Shown here: piece by piece, positions 1 through 8,844 of the stretch
How positions within the stretch are numbered: position 1 is the stretch's first letter
Layout of the letters: each line of letters starts with the position of its first letter
NCBI RefSeq assembly: GCF_026341775.1
Contig: NZ_JAPEOB010000001.1
Span: 3,410,001 to 3,474,000, forward strand
Reading direction: 5' to 3'
Length of the DNA: 64,000 bases
DNA from: Streptomyces sp. NBC_00654
GTDB lineage: Bacteria; Actinomycetota; Actinomycetes; Streptomycetales; Streptomycetaceae
The notes under the pieces: model-generated
The model's input: only the letters and a program-made list of their open reading frames with translations
What the model was told of the DNA's origin: nothing
The model's database searches: none
Position numbers and translations under genes: made by a program

Positions 1-41
1 TGTACCCGAAGATCGCCGCAGACCTGAAGATCGCCGGCTGA
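1..41 (+). CDS. C-terminal end of an upstream gene (partial)
   Basis: An open frame entering from the left edge ends at a TGA at 39-41 and encodes the tail YPKIAADLKIAG. The next gene starts 63 bases downstream on the same strand, so this is probably the preceding member of the same operon. Too little is present to assign a family. Confidence 0.5.
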   Translation, partial: YPKIAADLKIAG

Positions 42-104
42 CCCCGCTGCCGCGATCCGCGCACATCCCCGGTGGCCTGCCTCAAATTCGAGAAGAGGAA
101 AACT

Positions 105-1322
105 GTGACGACTTTTGCACCCTCGGCGGAACTGAACTTCGACGTACTGCCGGCGGAGGTCGAGAAGTACCGCGACACGATCCGTGAATTCGCCCAGAAC
201 GTCATCCTTCCCCGTGCGATGACGAACGATCAGGCGGCGCACGACGAGATGGACTGGGACATGGTGCAGCAGGGCCATGACCTCGGTCTGATGCGTATGG
301 GGATACCGACGCAGTTCGGCGGTCTCGGCCTGGGGGCGCTCGGGGCGTCCGTGGTCATGGAGGAACTGGCGGCGGCGGACCCGGGTGCCGCGCTGATCTT
401 CGGTGGCAGCGGCCTGGCGCAGGCCCCGATCCTGTACTCCGGGGACCCGCACCTCCAGGCCCGGTACCTTCCGCTGTTCACCGGTGACAAGCCCGTCCTC
501 GCGTGCAACGCGGTCACCGAGGAACTGGTCGGCATGGACCTGATCGTGCCGGACAACGCCATCCACGCCCGGTCCATGACCACGGCACGCCGGGAGGGCG
601 ACCACTATGTCCTCAACGGCCGGAAGCGGTTCATCACCAACGCGCCCGTGGCCACGTTCGCCTCGGTGCCGGCGAACATGGAGGGCCACCCCGGCTCGAC
701 CGGACTGACCTACTTCATCGTCGACCTGGACCAGCCCGGCGTCACCCGGGGCCCGGTGGCGGACAAGATGGGCTACCGCACCGCGCTGGGCGGCGAGCTC
801 GTCTTCGACAACGCCGTCGTGCCCGCGGAGAACGTCATCGGCGGGGAACTCGGCGGCTGGAACCTCAACATCGCGCAGAGCAACATGTGCCGCGTCACCT
901 GCGCGGCCATCGCCACCGGCATCGCCAGGCACGCACTGGAGAAGGCGATCACGTGGTGCGGCGAGCGCATCCAGGGCGGCAAGCCCCTCTACAAGCACCA
1001 GTTCACCGCGGGAAAGCTCGCGAGGATGACGGCGAGCGTCGACGCCGCACGGCTGCTGTACCTGCACGCCGCGAACAAGGCCGACAACCGGATGCCCGCC
1101 CCGGAGTACGAGCCCGCCGTGGCCAAACTGATCGCGGACCGTACGGCGATCGATGTCGCGGACGCCGCGGCCTCCCTGATCGGCGCACGCGGATTCGTCC
1201 GGGACCACGGCATGGAGAAGGTCCTGCGGGACGCCTACGGCCCCCGCATCTACGAGGGCACACCGGAGGCCCTGTCGATCCTGATCACCGAAGGCATCTA
1301 CCGCACCGAGGACGAGGACTGA
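105..1322 (+). CDS. acyl-CoA dehydrogenase family flavoprotein
   Basis: The 405-residue product is the usual length for an acyl-CoA dehydrogenase, which oxidises an acyl thioester at the alpha-beta bond using FAD. The C-terminus carries the family motif IYEGTPE, with the predicted catalytic base near Glu384, and mid-protein segments such as KRFITNAP and ADKMGYR fit the family. The GTG at 105 follows an AGAGGAAA ribosome-binding site; an in-frame upstream GTG at 72 has none. The stop overlaps the next start (TGATG). The context, an acyltransferase-like protein and an adenylating enzyme, suggests desaturation of a carrier-bound or CoA-bound acyl chain in a biosynthetic pathway rather than general beta-oxidation. 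The substrate is unknown. Confidence 0.88.
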   Translation: MTTFAPSAELNFDVLPAEVEKYRDTIREFAQNVILPRAMTNDQAAHDEMDWDMVQQGHDLGLMRMGIPTQFGGLGLGALGASVVMEELAAADPGAALIFGGSGLAQAPILYSGDPHLQARYLPLFTGDKPVLACNAVTEELVGMDLIVPDNAIHARSMTTARREGDHYVLNGRKRFITNAPVATFASVPANMEGHPGSTGLTYFIVDLDQPGVTRGPVADKMGYRTALGGELVFDNAVVPAENVIGGELGGWNLNIAQSNMCRVTCAAIATGIARHALEKAITWCGERIQGGKPLYKHQFTAGKLARMTASVDAARLLYLHAANKADNRMPAPEYEPAVAKLIADRTAIDVADAAASLIGARGFVRDHGMEKVLRDAYGPRIYEGTPEALSILITEGIYRTEDED

Positions 1323-2248
1323 TGGCCACCGCGGCCGTGGTGGCCGAGCCGCGGGCGCACCCGTCGGCGGTCCGGTTCGCCGAGGACATCGTCCGGCTGC
1401 ACCGCCGGCTGAGCTTCGCCGGGCTGCCGGACGCCGTCGGCGGGCAGCCGCTGTACCTCCGGGAGTCACGCGACGGCGATCTTCTGACCCTCGCGGTACG
1501 GGAGTCCCAGCTGCCCCGGCGGTACGTGCTGGGCATCCAGGGCTTCCGGCTCGCACAGTTCCTCGAAAGGGGCTGGGTCTGCCGCAGCCATCTGCACCGG
1601 CTGGCGGCCTTCCACGAGCCGCTGCGCCCGCCGCATCCCGTCGACGACGTCCATGTCGTCGCGCTGTCCCCGGCCACCGGGAAGATCCTCGGATACACCT
1701 TCCTGGCCGGGTCGCTGGACGCGGAGCCGCTGCCGCTGGACAGCCCGGCGCGTGCCCGGCTGTCGGTGGAGCGCGACCACGGCCTGGACCTGCTGGGCCG
1801 GGCGGCGGCCCCGGGCTGGACGACGCACCGGGTCTACGAGGCCAAACGCCAGCTGCGCGCCGCGGGGATGCCCCGGGGCGTGCTGGCCACCCGGATCCCC
1901 TGGCACGTCATGGCCGGCATGGGCCGCTCGCTGCTCGCGCTCGGCGGCCCGCGCGGCCGGGTCATGGTGGCGGGGGACGCGAAGGAAGGCGGTTCCTTCC
2001 GGCATCTGGAGCTGATGGGCCTCGATCTCGACATCGTGCACGGCCCCCCGCCGAACGTGCCCAGGACGGATCTGTTCTGGCCGCTGTTCGACACGGACCT
2101 GCACGCGAAACCGTTCCTGGCCCGGCTGCCCGGGACCTTCGCGGGCGATATGGGCGCCATCGAGGGATACCTCGCCGACGCGGACGACGACCGGTCCATC
2201 CGCGTGCTCATGGAGGAGCGCGCGGCGAGCAGGGAGGCACGACGCTAG
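1322..2248 (+). CDS. unrecognised protein, possibly GNAT/N-acyl-synthase-like
   Basis: This 308-residue protein starts at an ATG overlapping the previous stop and ends directly before the next ATG, so it is translationally coupled on both sides. I do not recognise it with confidence. It has no signal peptide or membrane segment. It is rich in Arg and His, with a strand-like stretch (DVHVVALSPATGKILGYTF), then a helix (HRVYEAKRQLRAAGMP), then VMVAGDAKEGGSFRHLELMG. That order vaguely resembles N-acyl amino acid or autoinducer synthases of the GNAT fold, but this is only a guess. Its tight coupling to the acyl-CoA dehydrogenase and the adenylating enzyme implies it handles an acyl intermediate of the same pathway. 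Confidence 0.6.
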   Translation: MATAAVVAEPRAHPSAVRFAEDIVRLHRRLSFAGLPDAVGGQPLYLRESRDGDLLTLAVRESQLPRRYVLGIQGFRLAQFLERGWVCRSHLHRLAAFHEPLRPPHPVDDVHVVALSPATGKILGYTFLAGSLDAEPLPLDSPARARLSVERDHGLDLLGRAAAPGWTTHRVYEAKRQLRAAGMPRGVLATRIPWHVMAGMGRSLLALGGPRGRVMVAGDAKEGGSFRHLELMGLDLDIVHGPPPNVPRTDLFWPLFDTDLHAKPFLARLPGTFAGDMGAIEGYLADADDDRSIRVLMEERAASREARR

Positions 2249-3199
2249 ATGACCGAACTGAGGACAGATCCGCAGACCGCCGCACGCAACGGAACGGACC
2301 GGCCACCGGCCCCGGAGGACTTCTACGGCGAACTCACCCGCCGGAACGCCGGTGTGGTCACCGGGGCACAGCAGGAAGTGCTGCGCACGGCGACCGTGCT
2401 GATCGCGGGCTGCGGTTCGATCGGCGGTGCGGCCGTGGTGCCGCTGGCACGGATGGGCGTCCAGCACTTCCTGCTCGCGGACTCGGGGGAGTACGAACTG
2501 AACAACCTGAACCGGCAGCACGCCACGGTCCGGGACCTCGGGCGGAACAAGGCCGAGGTCGCCGCGGAACGCATCCTGGAAGTCAATCCGCATGCCGAGG
2601 TACGCGTCTTCACCGAGGGCGTGACGGCGGCCAACGCCGCCGAACTCGCCGGAAGCTGTCAGATCGTCGTGGACGGTGTGGATGTCACCACGATGTCCGG
2701 GGTGCGGGCGAAGTTCCAGCTGCACAAGAGGGCGGCCGCACTGCGGCTGCCGCTGGTGACCGGCTGGGACATGGCCGGCGCGCTGTACGCCCAGTACTTC
2801 GACTACCGGAAGATCGAGAAGCCGTTCAAGGGTGTCATCACCGAAGGGGATCTGGACCGGCTGAGCACCTGGGAGCTCATCTTCCGGATGGTGCCACTGC
2901 GCCGGATACCGACCGAGATGCTCGCCGAACTGAGCCCGAACCTGGAGAACCGTACCTACAGCGTTCCCCAAGTCGCCTACACGGCTGTGCTGTTCGGTTC
3001 GATCGCCTCACACATGGTGGCGAAGCTGCTGGCCGGCGAGGAAGTCCGGGAGGAAGTGGTCCTCGATGTGCACAGGGCGGTACGCCCCGCCGCGGCCAGT
3101 TCGGCCCTGCTGTTCAGAAGGCCTAGGGAAGCGCGCCGGATGGTGCAGGCACTCGCCCTGCACCGGCTGCGGCGGCTGCTCGGAAAGAAACCGACCTGA
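2249..3199 (+). CDS. ThiF/MoeB/HesA-family adenylating enzyme (E1-like)
   Basis: The 316-residue product has an N-terminal Rossmann segment with the ATP-binding motif GCGSIGG at residues 54-60. It is followed by the acidic residue of LLADSGEYELNNLNRQ and the Asn-Arg-Gln that contact ATP in E1-like enzymes, and DGVDVTT matches the Mg-binding aspartate region. Such enzymes adenylate a carboxylate, usually a C-terminus of a small carrier protein or peptide. I see no CxxC zinc pairs, which sets it apart from MoeB and ThiF themselves and resembles enzymes dedicated to natural products. Its ATG follows the previous stop with no gap. No ubiquitin-like partner is visible nearby, so the substrate is open. 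Confidence 0.82.
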   Translation: MTELRTDPQTAARNGTDRPPAPEDFYGELTRRNAGVVTGAQQEVLRTATVLIAGCGSIGGAAVVPLARMGVQHFLLADSGEYELNNLNRQHATVRDLGRNKAEVAAERILEVNPHAEVRVFTEGVTAANAAELAGSCQIVVDGVDVTTMSGVRAKFQLHKRAAALRLPLVTGWDMAGALYAQYFDYRKIEKPFKGVITEGDLDRLSTWELIFRMVPLRRIPTEMLAELSPNLENRTYSVPQVAYTAVLFGSIASHMVAKLLAGEEVREEVVLDVHRAVRPAAASSALLFRRPREARRMVQALALHRLRRLLGKKPT

Positions 3200-3220
3200 C
3201 CCGAGGAGGGGAGATCCGGC

Positions 3221-4282
3221 ATGAGGTCTCTTCGGCACGACGAAGAGCACGACGGCAGGAGGGCGACGGCGGGGGAGGAGAGAGTGCTGGCGTACAGCGC
3301 GATTCCGGCAGAGGCGACCGTCGCACTGGCGCCGGAGGAACTGGGCTGCTTCGTGCGGGAGGCCGCCCGGATCCGGGCGGCCCACGTGCAGGACACGCTC
3401 GACAACCCCCGCGTTCTGGCGGCGGCCGAGATAGCGGCGCAGGGCCTGCCGGACCGGCTGCTGGCGCGCCTCATCGAGCTGCGGACGCTGAGCGGCTCCG
3501 GCGCGATTCTGATCAAGGGGCTCCCGGTGGACGACGCCCTGCCCGACACCCCCGCGGGGGTGCCCGCCCCGCCCGCCTGGCCGGCGCTGGCGGTCAGCAC
3601 CCTCGCGCAGCTGAGCATCATGAGCGTCCTCGGCGACACCATCTCCTACGCCGACGAGAAGGGCGGCAGCCTGATCCAGGACGTCTGTCCCGTGCCGGGG
3701 GCGGAGGCCCGTCAGGAGAACACCGGGAGCCAGCTGCTCGAACTGCACACCGAGGACGGCTTCCACCCGTTCAAACCGGACTTCCTCAGTCTGTACTGCC
3801 TGCGTGGCGATCACGACCGGGTGGCCGGTACGGTCACCGCGTCCATCGGGAGCGTCCTCGGCCGGCTCCCGGAGCGGTGCCGTCAGGTGCTGAGCCGGCC
3901 GTTGTTCCGCATCCGGTACAGCAGTTCGTTCGTCGGGGACGGGCCGGAGTGCCGTACGCCGGACATGACCGTCCTGAGCGGGCCGCCGCACGACCCCGAT
4001 CTGTGTGTCGACTTCCACGCGATGGAGGGAACCACACAGGAGAGCAAGGAGGCTCTGGAGCTCCTCTACGAGGCCATGAAGGACGAACTGGCCGGAGTGG
4101 TGCTGGCGCCGGGCGACATGATCGTCATCGACAACCGGGTCGCGGTGCACGGCAGGACCGGGTTCCGGCCGAAGTACGACGGCCGTGACCGCTGGCTGCG
4201 GAGGTGTTTCGCGGTGGCGGACCTGCGTCCTTCCCGGGCCCTGCGTGGCCGCGGTACCAGGGTGTGTGCCTCAATCCTCTGA
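3221..4282 (+). CDS. Fe(II)/2-oxoglutarate oxygenase, clavaminate synthase/TauD-like
   Basis: This 353-residue protein fits the clavaminate synthase-like amino-acid hydroxylase family (such as VioC and AsnO). The iron ligands appear as His176 and Glu178 in LELHTEDGFHP and His310 in NRVAVHGRTGF, and the Arg near position 324 in YDGRDRWLRR matches the residue that binds 2-oxoglutarate. These enzymes hydroxylate free or carrier-bound amino acids. The ATG follows a GAGGAGGGG ribosome-binding site 21 bases after the adenylating-enzyme stop. Its 3' end overlaps the convergent MarR gene by 12 bases. Its place in the operon suggests it tailors an amino acid or peptide that the E1-like enzyme or acyltransferase also handles. 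Confidence 0.85.
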   Translation: MRSLRHDEEHDGRRATAGEERVLAYSAIPAEATVALAPEELGCFVREAARIRAAHVQDTLDNPRVLAAAEIAAQGLPDRLLARLIELRTLSGSGAILIKGLPVDDALPDTPAGVPAPPAWPALAVSTLAQLSIMSVLGDTISYADEKGGSLIQDVCPVPGAEARQENTGSQLLELHTEDGFHPFKPDFLSLYCLRGDHDRVAGTVTASIGSVLGRLPERCRQVLSRPLFRIRYSSSFVGDGPECRTPDMTVLSGPPHDPDLCVDFHAMEGTTQESKEALELLYEAMKDELAGVVLAPGDMIVIDNRVAVHGRTGFRPKYDGRDRWLRRCFAVADLRPSRALRGRGTRVCASIL

Positions 4283-4744
4283 GCGGGCGGCGGAGTTCGC
4301 GCCGATGACCTCCGGGCCGGGCCCGCGCAGTATCGCCCCGAGACTGCGCAGGGTGTCGGTCTGGCCTTCGGTGAGCCGGCCGAGCAGCGCGTCGCGCAGA
4401 ACCTTCTCGCTGGTCAGGCGGGCCTGAGCGAACTTCTCCCGGCCGGCCGCGGTGATCTGGACCTCGGTGCCCCGGGCGTCGTTGGGCGCCGAGTTCCGGA
4501 CAGCCAGACCACGGTCCTCCAGCGCGAGCACGATGCGGGAGACCCGCGGCTGGCTGAGGGTGACCTTCGAGGTCAGTTCCGAGACACGGATGCCGAGCGG
4601 CCGGGCGGCGAGCTGGGCGAGGACCTCGAACCAGCTGATGCACAGCTCATGGCGTTGCCTGAGGGTGCTGTCGAGCTGTTCCGACACGTCGTGGTAGGCG
4701 AGGGACAGTCCGGCCCAGGCGTCAAGATCGGGGGATTGCGACAC
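4271..4744 (-). CDS. MarR-family transcriptional regulator
   Basis: The 157-residue product has the MarR winged-helix pattern: helices around RVSELTSKVTLSQPRVSRIV, then the wing RGLAVRNSAPNDARGTEVQIT with the conserved D-R-G, and flanking dimerisation helices. It diverges from the exporter gene across a 103-base promoter region holding two related palindromes, the common arrangement in which a MarR protein represses its adjacent transporter and responds to the exported compound. Family and orientation are clear; the ligand is unknown. Confidence 0.9.
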   Translation of the reverse strand: MSQSPDLDAWAGLSLAYHDVSEQLDSTLRQRHELCISWFEVLAQLAARPLGIRVSELTSKVTLSQPRVSRIVLALEDRGLAVRNSAPNDARGTEVQITAAGREKFAQARLTSEKVLRDALLGRLTEGQTDTLRSLGAILRGPGPEVIGANSAARSED

Positions 4745-4847
4745 CCGCGCATTCTAACTCAGCTTGACCCATGCGTGCGCATGAATCTACCGTGCTGTGC
4801 GACGCCACGCATGTGTGGTCCAACTGGCTGAGAAGGGAAGGCCTTTG
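4745..4847. promoter_or_regulatory. divergent promoter with two MarR-type palindromes
   Basis: Between the MarR gene and the exporter gene lie CATGCG-TG-CGCATG at 4770-4783 (perfect 6-bp arms) and CCACGCATGTGTGG at 4805-4818 (one mismatched pair). Both share a CGCATG core. This spacing and symmetry are typical of MarR operators controlling both genes. Assignment to this MarR protein is inferred from position. Confidence 0.6.
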
Positions 4848-6356
4848 ATGGCTGAGACAAGAGATGGGGTGCCTGGAGAGGCGTCCGCGCAGGGCCATCC
4901 GCGACGCTGGCTGATTCTCGCCGCGGTGGGAGCCGCACAGTTCATCGTGCTGCTCGACTCGACCATCGTCAACGTCGCCTTACCCTCCATCCAGCGCGAC
5001 CTCGACGCGTCGACCAGCAGCCTGCAATGGGTGATGAACGCCTACATCCTGCTGTTCGGCAGTCTGTTGCTGCTGGGCGGAAGGGCCGCCGACATCCTGG
5101 GCCGGCGGCGGGCGTTCGTGGTCGGGCTGGTCGTCTTCACCCTCGCCTCGGCCGCCTGCGGACTCGCCTCGTCCTCCGAGATCCTGGTCGGAGCGCGGGC
5201 ACTTCAGGGAATCGGCGCCGCACCGCTGTCGGCCGCCGCGCTGTCGATCGTGGTCTCCGTGTTCCGGGAGCCGAAGGAACAGGGAATCGCTCTGACGGTC
5301 TGGAGCGGCCTGGGAGTCATCGGCGGCACGGTCGGAGTCGTGCTCGGTGGCGCCATGGTCGACTGGGCGGACTGGCGGTGGGCGTTCTGGCTGAACGTCC
5401 CCATCGGCATCGCCACCCTGGTCGCCGCGATGAAACTCGTACCGGCCCTGCGGCCGGGTGACGGCACCGCCCGGCCCCGGTTCGACCTGCCCGGAGCGGT
5501 CCTGGCCGTCGCCGGACTGCTGATGCTCACCTACGGTCTGATCGGGGCGGCCGAGAACGGCTGGACCTCCATGCGGACGCTCGGCCCGATCGCCGGCTCG
5601 CTGATCGTCCTGGCCCTCTTCGCCGTGGTGCAGCTCCGCACCCAGGACGCGCTGATGCCGCTGCGGCTGCTGGCCATCGGCAGGTTCACGGTCAGTGGCC
5701 TTGGTCTGCTGCTGGCCTCCGGGCTCATGATCACGGTCTTTTACATGGTCAGCGTCTACGAGCAGGAAGTGCTCGGCTACAGCCCGCTGGAGGCCGGACT
5801 CGGGATGCTGGGCATGGGCATCGGGTCGACACTGATGGCCTTCGGTATTCCGGCGGTCCTCAAGAAGCTCGGGCTGGAGCGTACGTATCTGCTGGGTTCC
5901 GTACTGCTGCTGGCCGGCTCGCTGCTGCTGGTGGACCTTCCCACGAGCGGTTCGTACGTCACTGTGCTGCTCCCGGGCACCACGGTCATCGGACTCGGAC
6001 TGCCCGCCTGTTTCGTGTCGCTGACGACCATGGGCGTGATGCAGGTCGAGGAGTCCGAGTCGGGGCTCGCCTCGGGCTTCCTCAACACCCTCCTCCAGGT
6101 GGGCGCCGCCCTGGGAATGGCCACGGTCGTCACCCTGGCCGCCGCACACACCACGACACAGGTGGGAGAAGGGCACGGGCTGCGCGAGGCGATGGCCGCC
6201 GGGTACAGCTGGGGCTTCGTCGCACTGGCGGGGGTGGCGGGCGTCAGCGTCCTGGTCGCCCTGGGCTTCGTGATCGGTTCGCGGAAACCGGCGCGGGCCC
6301 GCCCGGCCACGGGGAGCAGCGAATCGGTGCCGGTGGGGTCCGACGCGGACGTGTAG
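4848..6356 (+). CDS. MFS drug/metabolite exporter, DHA2 (14-TM) family
   Basis: The 502-residue product has about 14 hydrophobic segments and the DHA2 signature LLDSTIVNVALPSIQRDL in TM1, followed by GGRAADILGRRRAF, the MFS loop 2-3 motif. Such proteins export drugs or self-made metabolites by proton antiport. The ATG at 4848 is chosen over an upstream in-frame start because AAGGGAAGG lies just before it. Codon 45 (4980-4982) is TTA, so translation should depend on the bldA tRNA. With the divergent MarR gene it probably gives self-resistance or secretion for the cluster product. Confidence 0.92.
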   Translation: MAETRDGVPGEASAQGHPRRWLILAAVGAAQFIVLLDSTIVNVALPSIQRDLDASTSSLQWVMNAYILLFGSLLLLGGRAADILGRRRAFVVGLVVFTLASAACGLASSSEILVGARALQGIGAAPLSAAALSIVVSVFREPKEQGIALTVWSGLGVIGGTVGVVLGGAMVDWADWRWAFWLNVPIGIATLVAAMKLVPALRPGDGTARPRFDLPGAVLAVAGLLMLTYGLIGAAENGWTSMRTLGPIAGSLIVLALFAVVQLRTQDALMPLRLLAIGRFTVSGLGLLLASGLMITVFYMVSVYEQEVLGYSPLEAGLGMLGMGIGSTLMAFGIPAVLKKLGLERTYLLGSVLLLAGSLLLVDLPTSGSYVTVLLPGTTVIGLGLPACFVSLTTMGVMQVEESESGLASGFLNTLLQVGAALGMATVVTLAAAHTTTQVGEGHGLREAMAAGYSWGFVALAGVAGVSVLVALGFVIGSRKPARARPATGSSESVPVGSDADV

Positions 6357-6673
6357 GCGAGGGGCCCGTCAGCGCGGGCCGGTACGGGAAGGACCGGCGC
6401 GAGGGAGGCCGGGGCGCCGCCGCGCTCCGCCCCTTCGCGTCTGCACTGCCGCAGTTCCGGCACGTCGCCGACGGATCGTCACGCAGCGGTCCAGTAGCGA
6501 AAATTGACACATTTCATTGTGGTGCAGGCCTCACTTACGGCAGAGGGGAGTGCTCAACATTGAGCACGCCGCGCGGATGTCCGCTGGCAGTCTGTTCATG
6601 CCGCCGGATCAGCCACCCCACCTGTCCTCTGGAGCGAAAGGTTGTTCCGGAAACACCATTCGGAGACTCTTTG
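6357..6673. promoter_or_regulatory. bkd operon upstream region with an 18-bp perfect palindrome
   Basis: This 317-base gap has no convincing gene. TTGACA at 6504-6509 is a possible -35 element, though no good -10 follows. At 6550-6567 is GTGCTCAA-CA-TTGAGCAC, with perfect 8-bp arms, a strong candidate operator for the 2-oxoacid dehydrogenase operon. GGAG at 6662-6665 is the ribosome-binding site for the gene at 6674. Confidence 0.55.
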
Positions 6674-7816
6674 ATGACGCAACTCCACACCGCCACCCAC
6701 CCGCACGAGGCCGACGCGGCGGCGTTACGAGCCCGCGAAGCGCTGCTGCCCGAGGTGAGAGCGCTTCGCGTCCTGGGCACCGAGCAGGCCGCCGGGGCGG
6801 ATCCGGACCTGCTCCTGTCCTTCCACCGCCGGCTGGTGACCGGTCGCCGGTTCAACGAACAGGTGACCACACTGACCCGGCAGGGCATGCTGGCCGGCTA
6901 CCCCTCCAGCACGGGCCAGGAGGCCTGCCAGATCGCGGCGGCCCAGGTACTGCGACCGCAGGACTGGCTCTTTCCCACCTACCGGGACGCCCTCGCCGTC
7001 GTGGCGCGGGACATCGACCCCCTCCAGGTCCTCGGGCTGATGCGGGGGGACTGGCACAACGGCTATGACCCCCGGGAGACCCGGACCGCCCCCCTCTGCA
7101 CCCCGCTGGCGACCCACCTGCCGCACGCGGCGGGACTGGCCCACGCGGCGCGCCTCGCGGGCGACGACGTGGTCGCCCTGGCACTCACCGGCGACGGGGG
7201 AACCAGCGAGGGGGACTTCCACGAGGGGCTGAACTTCGCCGCCGTCCAGCGGGCACCGGTCGTCTTCCTCGTGCAGAACAACGGCTACGCCATCTCCGTA
7301 CCGCTCCACAAGCAGTCCGCCGCCCCGTCGCTGGCCCACAAGGGAGTGGGCTACGGGATGCCCTCGACACTGGTGGACGGAAACGACGTGCTCGCCGTGC
7401 ACACCGCTCTCGGAGCCGCGGTGGAACGGGCACGGGGCGGGGGCGGCCCCACCCTCGTCGAGGCCCTGACCTACCGGATCGACGCGCACACCAACGCGGA
7501 CGACTCCACGCGCTACCGCCCGGACTCCGAGGTCGAGCGGTGGCGCCGGCGCGACCCCGTCCTCCTGCTGGAGCGCGAACTCCAGGAGCGGGGGCTGCTG
7601 GACGAGGCCGTGCGCGAGAAGGCGGAGGCGGAGGCCGACGCGCTGGCAGCGATGCTGCGCCGACGGCTGGGCGCCCCCGCCGGCCTCGATCCGATGGACC
7701 TCTTCGAGCACGTCTTCGCCGAGCCGACCAGCCAACTCCTGGAACAGCGCGACATGCTGAGCGAGGAACTCCGGCTCGACGCGTCGCAGGGCCCGGCCGG
7801 AGGTGCGCACCGATGA
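6674..7816 (+). CDS. bkdA: branched-chain 2-oxoacid dehydrogenase E1 alpha subunit
   Basis: The 380-residue product is a thiamin-diphosphate E1-alpha subunit. The TPP motif runs from GDGGTSEGDFHEG (about residue 174) to VQNN, and HTNADDSTRYR matches the region facing the phosphorylation loop in this family. With E1-beta and E2 it decarboxylates branched-chain 2-oxoacids to short branched acyl-CoAs such as isobutyryl-CoA and isovaleryl-CoA, often starter units for polyketides or lipids. Codon 18 (6725-6727) is TTA, unusual for a housekeeping enzyme. This suggests a cluster-dedicated, bldA-dependent copy. Pyruvate-type specificity cannot be excluded. Confidence 0.87.
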   Translation: MTQLHTATHPHEADAAALRAREALLPEVRALRVLGTEQAAGADPDLLLSFHRRLVTGRRFNEQVTTLTRQGMLAGYPSSTGQEACQIAAAQVLRPQDWLFPTYRDALAVVARDIDPLQVLGLMRGDWHNGYDPRETRTAPLCTPLATHLPHAAGLAHAARLAGDDVVALALTGDGGTSEGDFHEGLNFAAVQRAPVVFLVQNNGYAISVPLHKQSAAPSLAHKGVGYGMPSTLVDGNDVLAVHTALGAAVERARGGGGPTLVEALTYRIDAHTNADDSTRYRPDSEVERWRRRDPVLLLERELQERGLLDEAVREKAEAEADALAAMLRRRLGAPAGLDPMDLFEHVFAEPTSQLLEQRDMLSEELRLDASQGPAGGAHR

Positions 7817-8844
7817 CGCGGACCAGCATGGGCAAGGCCCTCAACACGGCCCTGCGCGACGCCCTCCGCGAGGACCCGGCGGTGCACATCCTGGGCGAGG
7901 ACGTGGGCGCACTCGGCGGGGTCTTCCGGGTGACCGACGGCCTGGCCGCGGAGTTCGGGGAAAGCCGCTGCGCCGATACGCCCCTCGCCGAATCCGGCAT
8001 TCTCGGCTCCGCGGTCGGTATGGCGATGTACGGGCTGCGGCCCGTGGTGGAGATGCAGTTCGACGCCTTCGCCTACCCCGCGTTCGAGCAACTGGTCAGC
8101 CATGTGGCGCGGATGCGCAACCGCACGCGCGGCCGGCTCCCGCTGCCCCTCACCATCCGCATTCCCTACGGCGGGGCGATCGGCGGGGTCGAGCACCACA
8201 GCGACTCCTCCGAGGCCTACTACATGCACACCCCAGGCCTCCAGGTGGTCACCCCCGCCACGGTCGCGGACGCCTACGGCCTGCTGCGCGCGGCCATCGC
8301 CTGCGACGATCCGGTCGTCTTCCTGGAGCCCAAGAGCCTCTACTGGTCCAAGGCCGACTGGTCCGAGGACCGGCCCGGGGAAGTGCCGCCGCCCGGCCGG
8401 GCCGTGGTGCGCCGGGAGGGGCGCTCCGCCACCCTCCTCACCTACGGTCCGGCCCTGCCGATGTGCCTGGAGGCCGCCGACGCGGCCCTGGCCGACGGAC
8501 GCGAACTGGAAGTCGTCGATCTGCGGTCGCTCGTCCCGTTCGACGACGAGACCGTCTGCGCCTCGGTGCGGAAGACCGGGCGGGCGATCGTGGTGCACGA
8601 GGCGGCCGGATTCGGTGGGGCGGGAGCGGAGATCGCCGCACGGGTCACCGAACGCTGCTTCCACCGGCTGGAGGCCCCGGTCCTGCGGGTGACCGGTCTG
8701 GACATCCCGTATCCGCCACCGATGCTGGAGTCCCATCACCTGCCGAACGCCGACCGGATCCTCGACGCGGTGGAGCGGCTGCAGTGGAGCGATGAGCCGG
8801 CCGGCCGGACGGGGGAGCGAGGCCGTCATGCCGTCGACGCGTGA
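7813..8844 (+). CDS. bkdB: branched-chain 2-oxoacid dehydrogenase E1 beta subunit
   Basis: The 343-residue product matches the E1-beta family in order: ALRDALREDPAVHILGEDVG, the FRVTDGLAAEFGESR segment, DTPLAESGILG and GGVEHHSDSSEAYYMHTPGL, the last including the conserved paired histidines. It pairs with the preceding E1-alpha to form the TPP-binding heterotetramer. Its ATG overlaps the E1-alpha stop by four bases and its 3' end overlaps the E2 gene by 17 bases, so all three are translationally coupled. Confidence 0.9.
   Translation: MTRTSMGKALNTALRDALREDPAVHILGEDVGALGGVFRVTDGLAAEFGESRCADTPLAESGILGSAVGMAMYGLRPVVEMQFDAFAYPAFEQLVSHVARMRNRTRGRLPLPLTIRIPYGGAIGGVEHHSDSSEAYYMHTPGLQVVTPATVADAYGLLRAAIACDDPVVFLEPKSLYWSKADWSEDRPGEVPPPGRAVVRREGRSATLLTYGPALPMCLEAADAALADGRELEVVDLRSLVPFDDETVCASVRKTGRAIVVHEAAGFGGAGAEIAARVTERCFHRLEAPVLRVTGLDIPYPPPMLESHHLPNADRILDAVERLQWSDEPAGRTGERGRHAVDA

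Noticed and set aside
503..1321. A long open frame running through the acyl-CoA dehydrogenase gene into the next gene.
   Set aside because: It is a shadow frame of the dehydrogenase gene with Arg/Gly/Pro-rich nonsense composition; the real gene starts at 1322.
1466..2971. 501-codon open frame on the minus strand.
   Set aside because: Antisense shadow in very GC-rich DNA; it covers two genes with clear homology on the other strand and has wrong codon bias.
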